From: Jacaranda mimosifolia
Lineage: Eukaryota; Streptophyta; Magnoliopsida; Lamiales; Bignoniaceae
Length of the DNA: 64,000 nucleotides
Direction: 5' to 3'
Assembly (NCBI GenBank): GCA_018894105.1
Contig: CM032127.1
Coordinates: forward strand, 28,698,369 to 28,762,368
How positions within the stretch are numbered: the stretch's first letter is position 1; each line of letters starts with the position of its first letter. The notes beneath the pieces are model-generated. The model saw only the letters and a list, made by a program, of their open reading frames with translations, searched no databases and was not told where the DNA came from. The translations under genes were made by a program, and so were the position numbers. Of this stretch, positions 24,885 through 36,130 are shown piece by piece.

Positions 24885-25200
24885 GCTGCAAATTTTGCAA
24901 CAGAATTTTCTGTTGTTTTTTGCAGCAGAAGTTTCTTGCAGCAGCAAAAAATTCTGCTGTTTTTTTTCTTAGTAGAAAAAAGGCAGAATTTTCTACTATT
25001 TTTCTGCACAGCAGAAAATTTTGCTGTTTTTAGCAGAAAAATAGTAGAAATTTGTTGTTATTTCTGCTATTTTCAGCAGAAAAAATAGCAGAAATTTGTT
25101 GTTTTCTACACAGTACAATTTTCTGTTGTTTTCAATAGAAAATTCTACTGTAGAAAATTTTCTGCTGCAAAGAATTTCTGCAGAAAAATTTTTCTACATG
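24885..25200 (+). repeat. Palindrome-rich TTTCTGCTG/CAGCAGAAA cluster
   Basis: Over 300 bp nearly every 15-25 bases contains TTTCTGC, GCAGAAA or close variants in alternating orientation, with T and A runs between. The region can form many overlapping hairpins. It lies just downstream of the accessory gene's stop. No coding sense is apparent, though an open frame crosses it. Confidence 0.75.
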
Positions 25201-26139
25201 AGTTTAGAAAAGACTTATATTTTGGTAACTAAATGATTTTGTAGCAAAATGGTGTCAGTACTAAATTAGTTATTTTGTGCATTGTATTATTCTAGCTTTT
25301 CTAGTAAAATTTGCATTTGAATTAAAGTAAAAACATGTATTCGTATCTCAAAATTATTTAAAATTTTTCTTTACCTTTATGTACGAGCAAGAAATAACAA
25401 AGTGGTGCAAGAAAATTGGAGAATGTGTGCTAAGAAATTTGTTTTGCAACTAGGTACTTTCTTGCAATTTTATTTTCGACAAGTATTAACTTTAGATTTG
25501 ATGTGCTACTCTAAATTTTTTTGTGGCAAATAAATTCCAACTACTAGGATATTGTTACTTTTGAAGCAAATTGTTCAAGTTCTTAGCATTTTGTTTCTTA
25601 TCTCTTACTATGACATGGATATCTTTACATAAGTTTTCCGTGCTTGTGAATTTTGTGATATGAGTTGTTCAAGTTATCATGCTTATTTTTACTTATTCTA
25701 GGTTCTACCTTTAATAAATTTAAATTTTGATTATATTTGCAGGTTTTTGAAGTAAATGGTCCAACAATGGAGAATGCGACATGAATATAAAAACTCATAT
25801 ATTTTGATCACTCAATTATCCTATTATGAATACCCTTTTCAAACATGTTGCTATATTTTGTCTCATTAAAACTACAATATTTATAACTTCTTTATATTCT
25901 CTTTTGTAACAATTTGGATGATATCTTTAATTTCAATTATGTTTATGTGATCTAAGTTGTTGCTTTTATTAGCGTAGTATGACACTTCTTTATTTTGAAT
26001 TTTATTTTCAGTATATTCATGTTTTATGTGATATAATGCTTATATGTAAGGACTTCTAGATAGTTGCGATAAAATTTTAGTTCAGGTTTTGAAATTTGGT
26101 TTCTAACCCTTTTGATACAAATAAAAATATTGGTCAAAC
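25201..26139 (+). other. CACTA 3' interior, nothing recognised
   Basis: AT-rich sequence with a short exon-like piece at about 25740-25782 ('VFEVNGPTMENAT', preceded by an AG acceptor) that may be the last exon of the accessory gene. No other domain was seen. Confidence 0.4.
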
Positions 26140-26617
26140 GTTTGTTCTAATGAGGATTCTATGTTGTCGCATTTAGTATTTGTGACAAAAATTACTATTT
26201 GTATTTGTGACAAAAATTACTATTCGTCATAAAATAGAAAATATTAATAATTGTGAGTATTGGCGAGGACCATATGTTGTCATAATTAACTATTTGTAAC
26301 AAACTTATTGTTACAAATATATATTAAAAAATATTTTAAAATCGATTATTGGTAACAAATGCTTATCTTTTGTAATGAATGTCAATATTTTTGTGAGGAT
26401 ATAATTGTCACTAGAACTAATGATATGGTAACGAAATATCCATTGTTACCAATGTATTTGTGACGAAAGAGAATATTTGTTACCTAAACTTTTAGCATCG
26501 AGCTTTAGAGGACAAAAATCGTAATGAAGAGTTTTCGTTACAAAAAGTTACTGTGACAAAAAAAATAACTTATTGTAACAAATATTTTCCTCGCCAAAAG
26601 TAAAATTTCTTGTAGAG
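26140..26617 (+). repeat. CACTA right subterminal repeats
   Basis: Repeated TTTGTGACAAAAATTA, TTGTAACAAA, TTGTTACAAA and TCGTTACAAAA motifs in both orientations up to the terminal TTCTTGTAGAG. They mirror the left subterminal block and define the element end. Confidence 0.75.
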
Positions 26618-27330
26618 CAACTTGCAAGTTGGCAAGCAAGTTGGCGCCAACCTTGAGGATGGTGTGATGCCACCTAAGCATCATACCTTCCCTCCATCTA
26701 TATATAGATATAGAGGGTTAGTGGCCAAGCATGTAGAACACACAAGAATTTTAGATCTAATTGTTAGATTCTCCCTTTCCTTCCAATTTTGTGTGTGTCG
26801 CATCATGTGTTGAAGCTTCACATCTTTCTTCATTTCCTATGTCCAAAATTCGGCCACTTCATACCTTTATCTCTTCTTTATTTTCCAACTAACATAGAAG
26901 AGATTTAGATTGTCCATTGGTGTATGGATCTTGTCATTAGAGGCAGAACAATTAGATTGCTAGCCTTTTCGAGATCCTCTGTTTGGGTAGAAACTTGGAG
27001 GTATTCTGGAGTGGCTTTCGATTTTCTGATTTGGCTGAATTTTTTATTAAAGGTTCGTCAAGGTGTTGGTGATCTTGTGTCCAAATTTCAGCTGATTCTA
27101 AGGTGACTTTGTGGGGACAAAGGTTGCCTACAAGCTGCTGCGCCATAAGGGACTGCATTGAAGGAGTTCAAACTAGTCTTCATCTCTTTGGTTGAAAATT
27201 GCTATCTAGGTAATTTTTTTGACCTAAGTCCACTTTAATGGCATGAATTAGGTCCTTGGGGAGGTTTAATCAAATTTGATTTTAGTTTTTAATTGTTTTT
27301 AATTGGATTCTTGGCTCACACCTTCTTTCA
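26618..27330 (+). repeat. 3' LTR of element D, part 2
   Basis: Resumes with CAACTTGCAAGTTGG, which matches the LTR of A across the CACTA insertion. It carries the dyad GGTGTGATGC...GCATCATACC (26661-26687) and the TATA tract at about 26697-26715, and ends CACACCTTCTTTCA at 27330. Confidence 0.87.
26661..26716 (+). promoter_or_regulatory. LTR core promoter of element D
   Basis: The dyad GGTGTGATGC, 7-nt loop, GCATCATACC is followed by CATCTATATATAGATATAGAGG. It survives although the CACTA element separates it from the upstream U3. Confidence 0.55.
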
Positions 27331-29118
27331 TAACTCTCCAAAAATCTTCATCAGCTAAATATCACTTAATATATAATCTCCACATCTTACAATTTGACTG
27401 CTTTTATAACTCAATGCTGAAACTAGCAAGACTACTAATTAATTCTACTTTTTGAGTATCGTCTACATCTAGTCTTCTCTAGCAATGAATAAACAAAATA
27501 TAAACTACTCCCTTAAAGGTATAACACCATGAAAAAATAGAGGTATAATAAAGGTCATACTTGCCTAGAGATTACAACCAATGCAACCAACATATGAAGA
27601 GGAAAAAGCCAATGGAAAAAGGAAAAAATGTTGAGAATTTTGCACTTTGAATATGCTATGATTGTTTTGAATTTCTCTACTTCCAAAATTGTCATTATGC
27701 ATCTATTTAACTACTACAATCATACCCAAAATATTAGTCTAGCATTGGAAATAAAATATACAGTTGAAGTGTAATTAAACAAATGAAATCAATATTAAGC
27801 ATTTTTTAGACTTCCTATGCCTAAAAAAATGAACTTCCAATTCTCGACACTCACAAGTTGTGTTAATCAGACCTAACTATTAAGTACAACTCATAGGAGA
27901 AATACAAGATACACAATAACAATATACTAGTAGATCACCAAATTTATTTAAGAATAGCTACAACAATTCGATCATACATGAGATTTTCATATCAAGGATG
28001 TTTAATGATTATACAACAAATAATCTAAGAATTATATTTTGGAGTGATTAGTGAAGAAGATATTAAAAAATAAAAGTGGCTTTAGTTTATGCTTTATTTC
28101 CCCATGAATAATATACGTTCACCAGTAGGATAAAATTTTCTCAAGTGTAATTGATTAGGTGTATTATGTCCTTTTATATTTATCCAAAATTTTCTCACTC
28201 TTCATTTTTGTAAACTCAGTTTAACCTCAATTCAACAATTTCAACAACCCCAAAACATTTTTCATGTGTTAAACATTTAAAATGTATGCATGCCACATAT
28301 ATTATGTAATTTAATGGAATACATATTTCAACTTTATCATCCTTTTAACAAAGTTCATCTTTATGTAGTGAGAAATTGAGTTTGTTAAAGTTCTTCCTCA
28401 TGTAATAAGAAATTGAGTGTGTTGCTTGCATGAAAAGAGACGGTATCTCTTTATATTATACTCAACTAGGATTTTATTGCTTCGATCTAAAATTATGGCA
28501 ATATAAAATAATATTGTGATAACACATCTCTAGTATCTAATTATTGAAGATTATTAGATTACCCTCTTTCAAAATTTAATAGGTCTTTTGTTTAGGACTT
28601 TAGTGAGTTTCTATATCTTTGAATTTCATGCAAGAATAAGAATGGTTTTGATGGCTTAATAGAGTTGTATCTTGGACCTGACTACATACAAAAAATAAAA
28701 GAAAATGGAGCTAAAGAAATAAAAAGGTAGTTGAAAGGAAACAAAAAGAACAATGATATTCAATTCCAAGATCATCGAAGAAGTAAAAATATAATAAAAA
28801 AATTACCACTTAAGAAAGAAAGAAAGTTTCACTCTTCTAGCGTGTGAGGCATCAACAAAAACATTCCTGGTCTCACTCGACATAATGTTTAGCTATTTTT
28901 TGACATTGGTTTTGCACCAATTGCAAAAGATGAATTACGATAATGTATAAGGGGGGATATGAGTGGCAATAGTGCCACGGCCCGTCCCCGGCTTTTCCAA
29001 GTTTTTGTTTTTTATTTTGTTGACGCGTGGCTAAAACGATGATGTTTAGGTGAGGATGGTGCTTTTTGTAGTTGTACAGTTGGCTAGCTTACTTGTACAT
29101 TTTCTTTTTAGAAAAAGT
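27331..29118. other. Spacer between elements D and B, nothing recognised
   Basis: AT-rich with no supported gene. A short GC-rich patch GCCACGGCCCGTCCCCGGC at about 28974-28992 followed by TTTTCCAAGTTTTT resembles a patch at 40540-40590. No other structure was seen. Confidence 0.4.
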
Positions 29119-31346
29119 TAAAGTAAGGAGTAGCACAAGAATCTAATTATAAAACCAAAAATCGGCTTAATAAAATTTTTCTAGTCCAAATCCAAGGATC
29201 TAATCATGCATTTAATAAGGATTTAATGGTAGAAACTAACCTTGAATGCTTAATCCAAAGGTAGAAACAAGGAAACACCAATGAACACTTCAAAATTCCT
29301 AACCGCGCACAGCAGAATCAAGCAAACACTTGACCAACCAAATCAACTCCAAATAGGTTGAAAAATTGCAAAGATCTCCTTAATACACTTGAGAAACTCC
29401 AGTTAAAATTTCAACCAATTCTAAGCATGGCAAGGCCTCCAAATTTGTCTCCAAATTGACTGGATAACAGTAGATCTTCAAGAGCAAAAGCTCTCCAGAT
29501 GTGAAGCCTCTAATGTTATGATCCACACACCTAAGGAGAGCTCAAATCTTCCTCTAATCAGCTAGAGAACCAGAGGGAGAAGGAGAGGGAGGATTGAAAA
29601 TATGGAGAGAATTTGGTAAGGATGGTGTGAAACTTCAATACATTAGTGAATCACACTTTTTGGAGGGAAAGATGGAATCTAGCATCACATTATCAATATA
29701 GCTGGCCACCTCTCTCTATTTATACAGTGGGGGGTGTGATGAAAGTTAGCATCACAACCTCCATGAGGTGGTATGCTAAGTTGGCAATCTACTTGCATGT
29801 GAAATATGAATTTTACTTGCATTGGATTTAATTTGAATCTATATTTCATCTCATGAAATATCTTTTAAATTAATTCCAAATAAACTTCAAATGAACTCCT
29901 CCTTCATTTGAATTTTCCTTCAAAATAAATACCTCACATTAATTAAGTTAACTCTTTAATTTGATTAATTAACTTGATTTAACCCTTTGAGTCATCTAAC
30001 TTAACTTTTTAAGTTAGAAGATGTCAACTTAACTCTGAAGTTAACTTGACTAATTAATAGTCATATGTCACCAATTAAATTAACTTTATAATTTAATTGG
30101 TCTAATTTAACTCCTAAAATTATTGTGATTAGTCAAGCCAAAATGACTAAAAAGCTTAGTCAACCGTAATCTCCATAAAAACGACAATGATGAACTTTCT
30201 AACTCCTTAGAAAATTCCTCCCATCAAATATAACTTCCTTTAGTCTTTTGTGTGTGATCCATTAGGTTCTCCCATTCATCGGACACGGGGCTCACAACTT
30301 TTGTGATAGATTAAATATTGAAATATTTTTATTAGTTTAAGCTTCTTTAAACTAAAACTCTTTCAATTAATCTATATTAATTGAAGAGTATCCAATCTCC
30401 ATAGTCGATGTCTAACCTCAAGCCCATAGAGCCCAACTAATTGGTTGAAATGAATATGCTCTTGGCGAACCATTCTAGCTCTACGCTTACCATGCAAATA
30501 CGGTCCTTCTGTTTCCTATCTCCTAAAAGAGGTCTAGGGCAAGATATTTGCCCGCTCCCCAATAGCCCCGATAACTATGTTTCTATTCCCAATGTCTGAT
30601 TCCTCTTTATGACCTCATCTTTGGAAAACTCCTTTTTCAAATTGTCATACTACATTGGCCAAGGATTCCTGGATCAATCATTATAGAATACATAGGAGAT
30701 GCGCTCATCCTTCACAACGACAAGGAGATGGGTCCCCTCTTGGATCTAACAAACCTCCATATCTAAGCAGCTCATACCCAATCTCAACATGGATAACCCG
30801 CTAAGTAGTCAAGGAAAAGTTAAGGTATGAGGACCTAAACACAAGATTATCGTGGATCCTCAGGTCAAATGACTAATTATATGTACTAGCGTAAGCAAGA
30901 GAACTTGTCACTACCGACTTACCACTACGACTATCTAGTGGATTCTCTGGGTAGGTCTTTAGTGAACTTGTTCTCTAACAAGCACTCACTAACATAAACC
31001 CATGTCTAACATGGATTGCTCATGAAATGGAGTAATATCCAACTCCTCAGATTTATGCATCATTAGTACAAGTCTATCCGAATCTTAGATGTCTTGTCTT
31101 TAAGATTATATGACTTGGAATATTTTAAGATCACGATTGTGTAAGAATTATTTCATGATCACCACCCAGTGTGTGATCAAGTTCCTTAGGCTTGTAGGAT
31201 CTAGAGGCTTCAACCAAATACTAGTGATATATAATAAGCATAAGATGAAGATGGTCATTTTATTTTAATATCATTCAATCAAGATTATATCACAAGTCAA
31301 ATAGTTTACATGCCAGTCTAATTAGCTGTGAGGCACTATTCCAATA
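29119..31346 (-). repeat. 3' LTR of element B (2228 bp)
   Basis: On the minus strand it starts TATTGGAATAGTGCC at 31346 and ends CTCCTTACTTTA at 29119; both terminal dinucleotides are mutated (TA...TA for TG...CA). Its U3 includes the AT-rich TTAACTTAACTC block (about 29940-30130). Confidence 0.83.
29715..29759 (-). promoter_or_regulatory. LTR core promoter of element B 3' LTR
   Basis: The dyad GGTGTGATG...CATCACAACC (29733-29759) sits next to a TATA-like CTGTATAAATAG on the minus strand. This TATA version differs from the palindromic one in A, C and D. Confidence 0.5.
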
Positions 31347-31362
31347 ATCTCCCACTTGTCCT
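31347..31362 (-). other. Polypurine tract of element B
   Basis: Minus-strand AGGACAAGTGGGAGAT directly upstream of the LTR start. It matches the tracts of C and D. Confidence 0.75.
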
Positions 31363-31930
31363 AAAGCCAATTCTCCATAGTTTTAAGACCCATTTCTCAA
31401 AATGATCTTCAAAGACCTTTTATGTTAAGGGTTTAGTTAGTGGATCTGTTATATTCTCTTCTGAGGCTATCTTCTCCACTCGAATGTTGCCTCTATCAAT
31501 AATCTCACAGATCAAATGATAACGCCTCAACATATGCTTGGATCGTGATGAGATCTTAGCTCTTTTTCTTGTATAAACGCTCCGGTTGTTGTCACAAAAG
31601 ACAACTACAGGCTCAACAATACTATGCACTACATCCTACTTTTGGATGAAGTTTTTCATCCAAACACCTTCTTTTGTAGCTTTTGAAGGTGCAATATATT
31701 TTACCTCAGTAGTAGAATCGGCCATGGTGTCTTGTTTGGAACTCTTCCAACTCACCGTGTTTTCATTGAGGCAAAATATAAATCCTAAAGTAGATTATAG
31801 GTCATCTATATCAAATTGGAAACTAGAATCCAAAAACCCCTTGAGTTTCAATTCTCCATTGCCGTATACCAAAAATAAATCCTTAGTTCTTCTCAATTAC
31901 TTAAGGATTGCTTTTACAGCTTTCTAGTGA
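31363..31930 (-). pseudogene. RNase H of element B, broken
   Basis: The open frame 31629-31420 shows 'PVVVFCDNNRSV', 'RSKHMLRRYHLICEII' and 'ENITDPLTKPL', the usual end of copia pol. The N-terminal half up to about 31930 is recognisable only in pieces with stops. RNase H would degrade template RNA. Confidence 0.85.
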
Positions 31931-32960
31931 CATTCAATGGGGTTGGATTGAAAACGGTTCGTAACACTTATAGCGCATGCTACATTCGGATTTGTATATT
32001 GAATGGCATATATTATGTTCCCTATAGCGGATGCATAAGGTATGTGAGACGTTCTTTGTCTCTTGTCGTCAGTCTTAGGGGCCATAGACTTGGAGAGATA
32101 AAGACCATGTCCCATAGGAATAAATCCTTTCTTGGATTCCTCCATATTAAAACTTTTTAGTATCTTATCAATGTACGATGTTTAGGAAAGCCCTAACATC
32201 ATCTTCAATCTATTTCTATAGATTCGTACTCCCAATACGAAGCATGCTTCTCCCAAATCCCTATAGAAAATTGTGTAGATAATCATGTTTTAGTACACAC
32301 TAACATTTCTCTCTCATTCCTAATGAGAAAAAAGCCATCGACATAAAGCACAATAAACTGTATACTACTCCACTAGCCTTCTTGTACACAAAATGTTCAT
32401 ACTTATTTTTGATAAAGCCAAACGATTTCACCATCTTATCAAAACATATGTTTCAACTTCGGGACGCCTGTTTAAGTCCATAAATAGACCTTTCCAGTTT
32501 GCAAATTTTTTGCACACTCCCTTTAGATGTAAAACCTTGTGGTTGTTCTATATAAATTTCTTCTTCAATGTTTCCATTGAGGAAAGCAGTCTTTACATCT
32601 ATATGCCATATCTCATAGTCATAATATACGACTATAGCAAGTAAAACGTGAACGGACTTAGGCATAGTGATCGGTGAAAAAGTTTTCTCAAAATCAATAT
32701 CGGGTCTTTAAGTGTAACCTTTTGCCACTAGTTGCGCCTTAAAGGTCATAACCTCTCTTTCAACTCCTAGCTTTCGCTTATAGATCCACTTGCGAATACC
32801 TTTCGGTGGATCTACCAAAGTTCATACTTTTTTGGAATACATGAAGTGCATTTCGGATTTCATGGCGTCTAGCCAATGTCCCAAATCTATGTCCAACATA
32901 GCTTCCTCATAGGTCTTTAGATCATTATATGGTTGGCCCGTCTCATGAAAGATCCGAACC
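31931..32960 (-). pseudogene. Reverse transcriptase of element B, broken
   Basis: Minus-strand frames 32665-32453 ('HIDVKTAFLNGNIEEEIY', 'RSIYGLKQASRS') and 32145-31924 ('MEESKKGFIPMGHG') cover the palm and thumb. The catalytic box near 32330-32350 reads Tyr-Val-Asp-Gly instead of Tyr-Val-Asp-Asp, removing one metal-binding aspartate. Stops separate the blocks. Confidence 0.85.
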
Positions 32961-34020
32961 TTTCAGGTTACTTCTTGATCTGATCCAACCTTATTAGAAA
33001 TTGTGTTAGGATCTTGTTGTTCACCTATTTCTACTATTTGTGGGATATTTTGATCATCTTGAACTTCATCAAGTTTAACAACAATGACATTTCTATCTAA
33101 TAGAAATTTCTTTTCTAAAAAGGTGGTGTTCCTTAAAACAAACACCTTTTGTTCCGATGGATCATAAAAGTAATAACCCAAATACTCTCTTGGGTATTCT
33201 ACAAACTTGCACAAGGTGAATCTAGCATCCATCTTGTCTCTCACTAAGCATTTGACGTAAGTAAGAGACCTCCAAACTCTTAGAAAAGAGTAAGAAGATA
33301 CTTTATCATACCATATCTCATATGGCATCTTTAGCACCGACTTTGAGGGTAATACATTTAGTAGCCTTGCCACCGTTATTAAGACGAATTCCCAAAAGGA
33401 TAAAGGTATATTGGTGAAACTCATCATGGAATGTACCGTGTCTAACAAGGTACAATTTCTCGTCTCGACTACTCTACTATATTAGGATGTGCTGGGTGGA
33501 GTCCATTGAGAGAGAATCTCATTCTCCTTAAGATAATTCAAGAATTCAGTATTTAACTATTCTCCTTCTCGATCCGATTGAAGAGCTTTAATACTTAGTT
33601 CTAATTGCTTTTCTACTTCATTCCTATACTCTTTGAACTTTTCAAAAGCTTCGGAATTGTACTTCATAAGATACACATGTTCAAACCAAGTATGATCATC
33701 GATGAAGATAATGAAGTAAGAAAAAAAACCTCTCGCACTAATTCTTAGTGGTCCACAAACATCCGTATGGATCAAATCCAAAAAGACTTATGGTTTGCTC
33801 CGTTTGTCCTACAAAAGGAGCATTGGCCATTTTTCCCTTTAAATAGATTCACAAGTAGAAAGATCCTCTATGCCACTAACGTTTAGTGCTTTGAGGGCTT
33901 CTAACTTGTTCATCATATTTTTGGAAATATGTCCAAATCTTGCATGCCATAGCATGGCATCTTATTGGATATCTAATTTTCTTTTACTTTATTGAATGTG
34001 CATTAATAATGATTGAGAAT
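32961..34020 (-). pseudogene. Pre-integrase and integrase of element B, broken
   Basis: Frame 33781-33557 has 'MDLIHTDVCGPLRIS' and 'SIKALQSDREGE' (first two acidic positions). Frame 33448-32963 continues with 'MLDTVHSMMSFTNIPLSFW', 'PYEIWYDKV', 'LCKFVEYPREYLGYYFYDP' and 'SEQKVFVLRNTTFLEKKF'. The pre-integrase part at 33840-33990 contains the expected Cys and His pattern. It directly adjoins the gag start fragment owing to a deletion. Confidence 0.85.
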
Positions 34021-34201
34021 CCATCATCGGCACATGCCTCATCATCGGCATCATTACATGTGGTGTCCGGCGGCTCTGAGTAAGCACATAAGTCCTCTTT
34101 ACGGAATTAAGAATAATCTTGAGGTTTCTGAGCTAATTGCGGAAGTTTAGCTCAATTAGCTTATTAGTTTCCAAAATCATGTTGAGTGGATTCTTAGCCA
34201 T
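34021..34201 (-). pseudogene. gag start of element B, fused to pol by deletion
   Basis: From the ATG at 34201-34199 the frame gives 'MAKNPLNMILETNKL', then 'LFRNSIDSVKRTYVL'-like sequence and 'SEPPDTTCNDADDEA' before it passes into pre-integrase-proximal sequence near 34020. The rest of gag, its zinc knuckle and the protease are absent compared with element C, where about 1.1 kb lies in between. Confidence 0.8.
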
Positions 34202-35455
34202 TTTGATTTTGAAATTTCAAAAATCTACAAAGGCGAAAAAAGATAATATAAGCATGTAATTAAATATTGATATTGAAAATATGTTCATGGACTTTCAAGC
34301 ATATTTTCTCCCACTATTTTATCAAATTCCTCACCCTCTTAAGGAATTTGGGAAATCTCATTTCCTAGTGAGAATCAAGGCCCAAAAAGACTTGTAGTGG
34401 ACCTACGACTCATGGGACATGCACACTACTAGGTGTTAAGTCAGACCTACCAATCAATCTTTGATTCAAAATCGCATTATGTCATTCCATGACTTGTGAG
34501 ACAATGCATAGGAAGTCTCAAATCAAATGTGCATCATATGCTAAGTATGTAAACATAGCTTTCCACCATAAACATGACCCATGACTCATGAGACATCACG
34601 CAAATGTAGTAGCAGCTCATGTCACATACAATTGGTAAAAGGCATGGATTAATTAAAACTCATTTTAATTTGTATCCATTTTGACTTAATATTTTGGAAA
34701 GCAGTTAGACTCTTCTAAGTGGAGGGATTTTCTTGCTTGCAAAGATCTCATTAATTTTATTTTCTTTTATTTAGGTTTTCTATATCCTAACCATGCATGT
34801 CATACATCAATAGGGTAAATAAAGCTTAAATAAGTAAATACGCCTAGCATGCTCCTAGGGTGGGATGACCATGAGCCTTAACCAAGTAGTGCACTTTAGA
34901 GCCATAGGTGCACTACTTAGTTACTTTTAAGTGGGTTGATTAAATCTAGCTATTACACAAATGTATCCCATATATTCATGGGTCTTCATGCATCCAACGG
35001 TCTTCTTGTCTCCTTGCAATAATTACATGAGAAAAAAAATCTTCACTCCTAGTTATTCTACTCTCATAACATTTACAAGATAGAAATTAAGAGGTATGCA
35101 AGCCCCGATTCAATACAATCCTTTTCAACAATTTGGAACAAATAAAATCAATACTAAAGGCTCATGTTCATCCCCATTCATTCATCATCCATTCAACAAT
35201 TAAATGAACAATAAATAAGAATTGACATTCAATTCAACAAATTAAATGCTTATCTCATAAACAATTAATTAACTAGAAAAAATAAGCATAACAATTATGC
35301 ATTTCATTTTTGTACAAAATTGAAGATTAACTTGAACAAGATTTTAAAAGTATTCAAAAATGTCAAATATAATTTTGAGAACTCGCACAATACTTGTGCA
35401 TCTAATCAGTGTGAATCAAAAATATTTTTGAGCATAAAGTAACACAATTTGAGCC
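34202..35455 (-). other. Leader of element B
   Basis: Colinear with the leader of A up to about 35455, including three of the four iterated motifs (34399-34424, 34483-34507, 34573-34599). Beyond 35455 the leader similarity stops and rearranged LTR-end sequence begins. Confidence 0.72.
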
Positions 35456-35484
35456 TCAAAACCCATCCAAAATGAGGTTGGCTC

Positions 35485-36130
35485 ATTGCCGATTAAGTGT
35501 TGGCTTGATTCTGCTATGCGCTGATAGGCACTTTGAAGTGTTTACTGGTATCTTCTTTGATTCTACCTTTGGATTAAGCATTCAAGGTCACTTTCTGCCA
35601 TTAAATCCTTATTAAATGCATGATTAGATCCTTGGATTTGGAATAGACAATTTTTATTTAGCCTATTTTTGGTTTTATAATTGTATCATTGGGCTACTCC
35701 TTGGTTTTATAATTGAAAGTAAAAAATAGCCCAAGGATCCAATTATAAAACCAAAAATAGGCTAAATAAAACTTGTCTACTCCAAATCCAAGGATCTAAT
35801 CATGCATTTAATAAGGATTTAATGGCAAAAACTTACCTTGAATGCTTAATCCAAAGGTAGAATCAAAGAAGATACCAATAAACACTTCAAAGTGCCTATC
35901 CGCCCATAGCTTCATTAAGTAAGGAGTAGCCCAAAGATCCAATTATAAAATCAAAAATAAGATAAATAAAACTTATCTAATCTAAATTCAAGGATCTAAT
36001 CATGCATTTAATAAGGATTTAATGGCAGAAACTAACATTGAATGCTTAATCCAAAGGTATAATCAAATAAGATACCAATAAACACATCAAAGTGCCTATC
36101 TGCGCACAGCATAATCAAGCCAACACTTAA
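35485..36130 (-). repeat. Inverted plus tandem copies of the LTR 3' end
   Basis: The terminal 200 bp of the LTR occurs three times: inverted at 35485-35704, direct at 35714-35914 and direct at 35915-36115, the last being the true end of the 5' LTR. The first two form a near-perfect palindrome centred at about 35709. The same 200 bp occurs once in the 3' LTR of B at 29119-29320. Confidence 0.85.

Larger units (their letters stand above)
19213..26617 (+). mobile_element. CACTA (En/Spm) DNA transposon inserted in the LTR of D
   Basis: The left end reads CACTACAAAAAATTGCATTT; the right end, inverted, reads CTCTACAAGAAATTTTAC, so the terminal repeats are related but decayed. Both ends are followed by subterminal arrays of TTGTTACAAA / TGTGACAAA motifs, a CACTA hallmark. 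Flanks are GCAATT on the left and GCAACTT on the right, so the 3-bp duplication may be CAA, but the exact edge is uncertain by 2 bp. The interior (7.4 kb) carries a Transposase_24-type gene remnant; no TNPD-type (Transposase_21) catalytic domain was seen, so it is non-autonomous. Confidence 0.85.
4545..27330 (+). mobile_element. Outer Ty1/copia retrotransposon D (interrupted three times)
   Basis: D is the oldest visible element and the host for the others. Its visible parts are 4545-5312 (pre-integrase and integrase core), 15507-17655 (integrase C-part, reverse transcriptase, RNase H), a polypurine tract, and a 3' LTR split into 17676-19212 and 26618-27330. Element A interrupts its 5' half, element C its integrase, and the CACTA element its 3' LTR. 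The LTR ends CTTCTTTCA at 27330, identical to the LTR end of A. Its 5' LTR and gag must lie left of the window. Confidence 0.87.
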
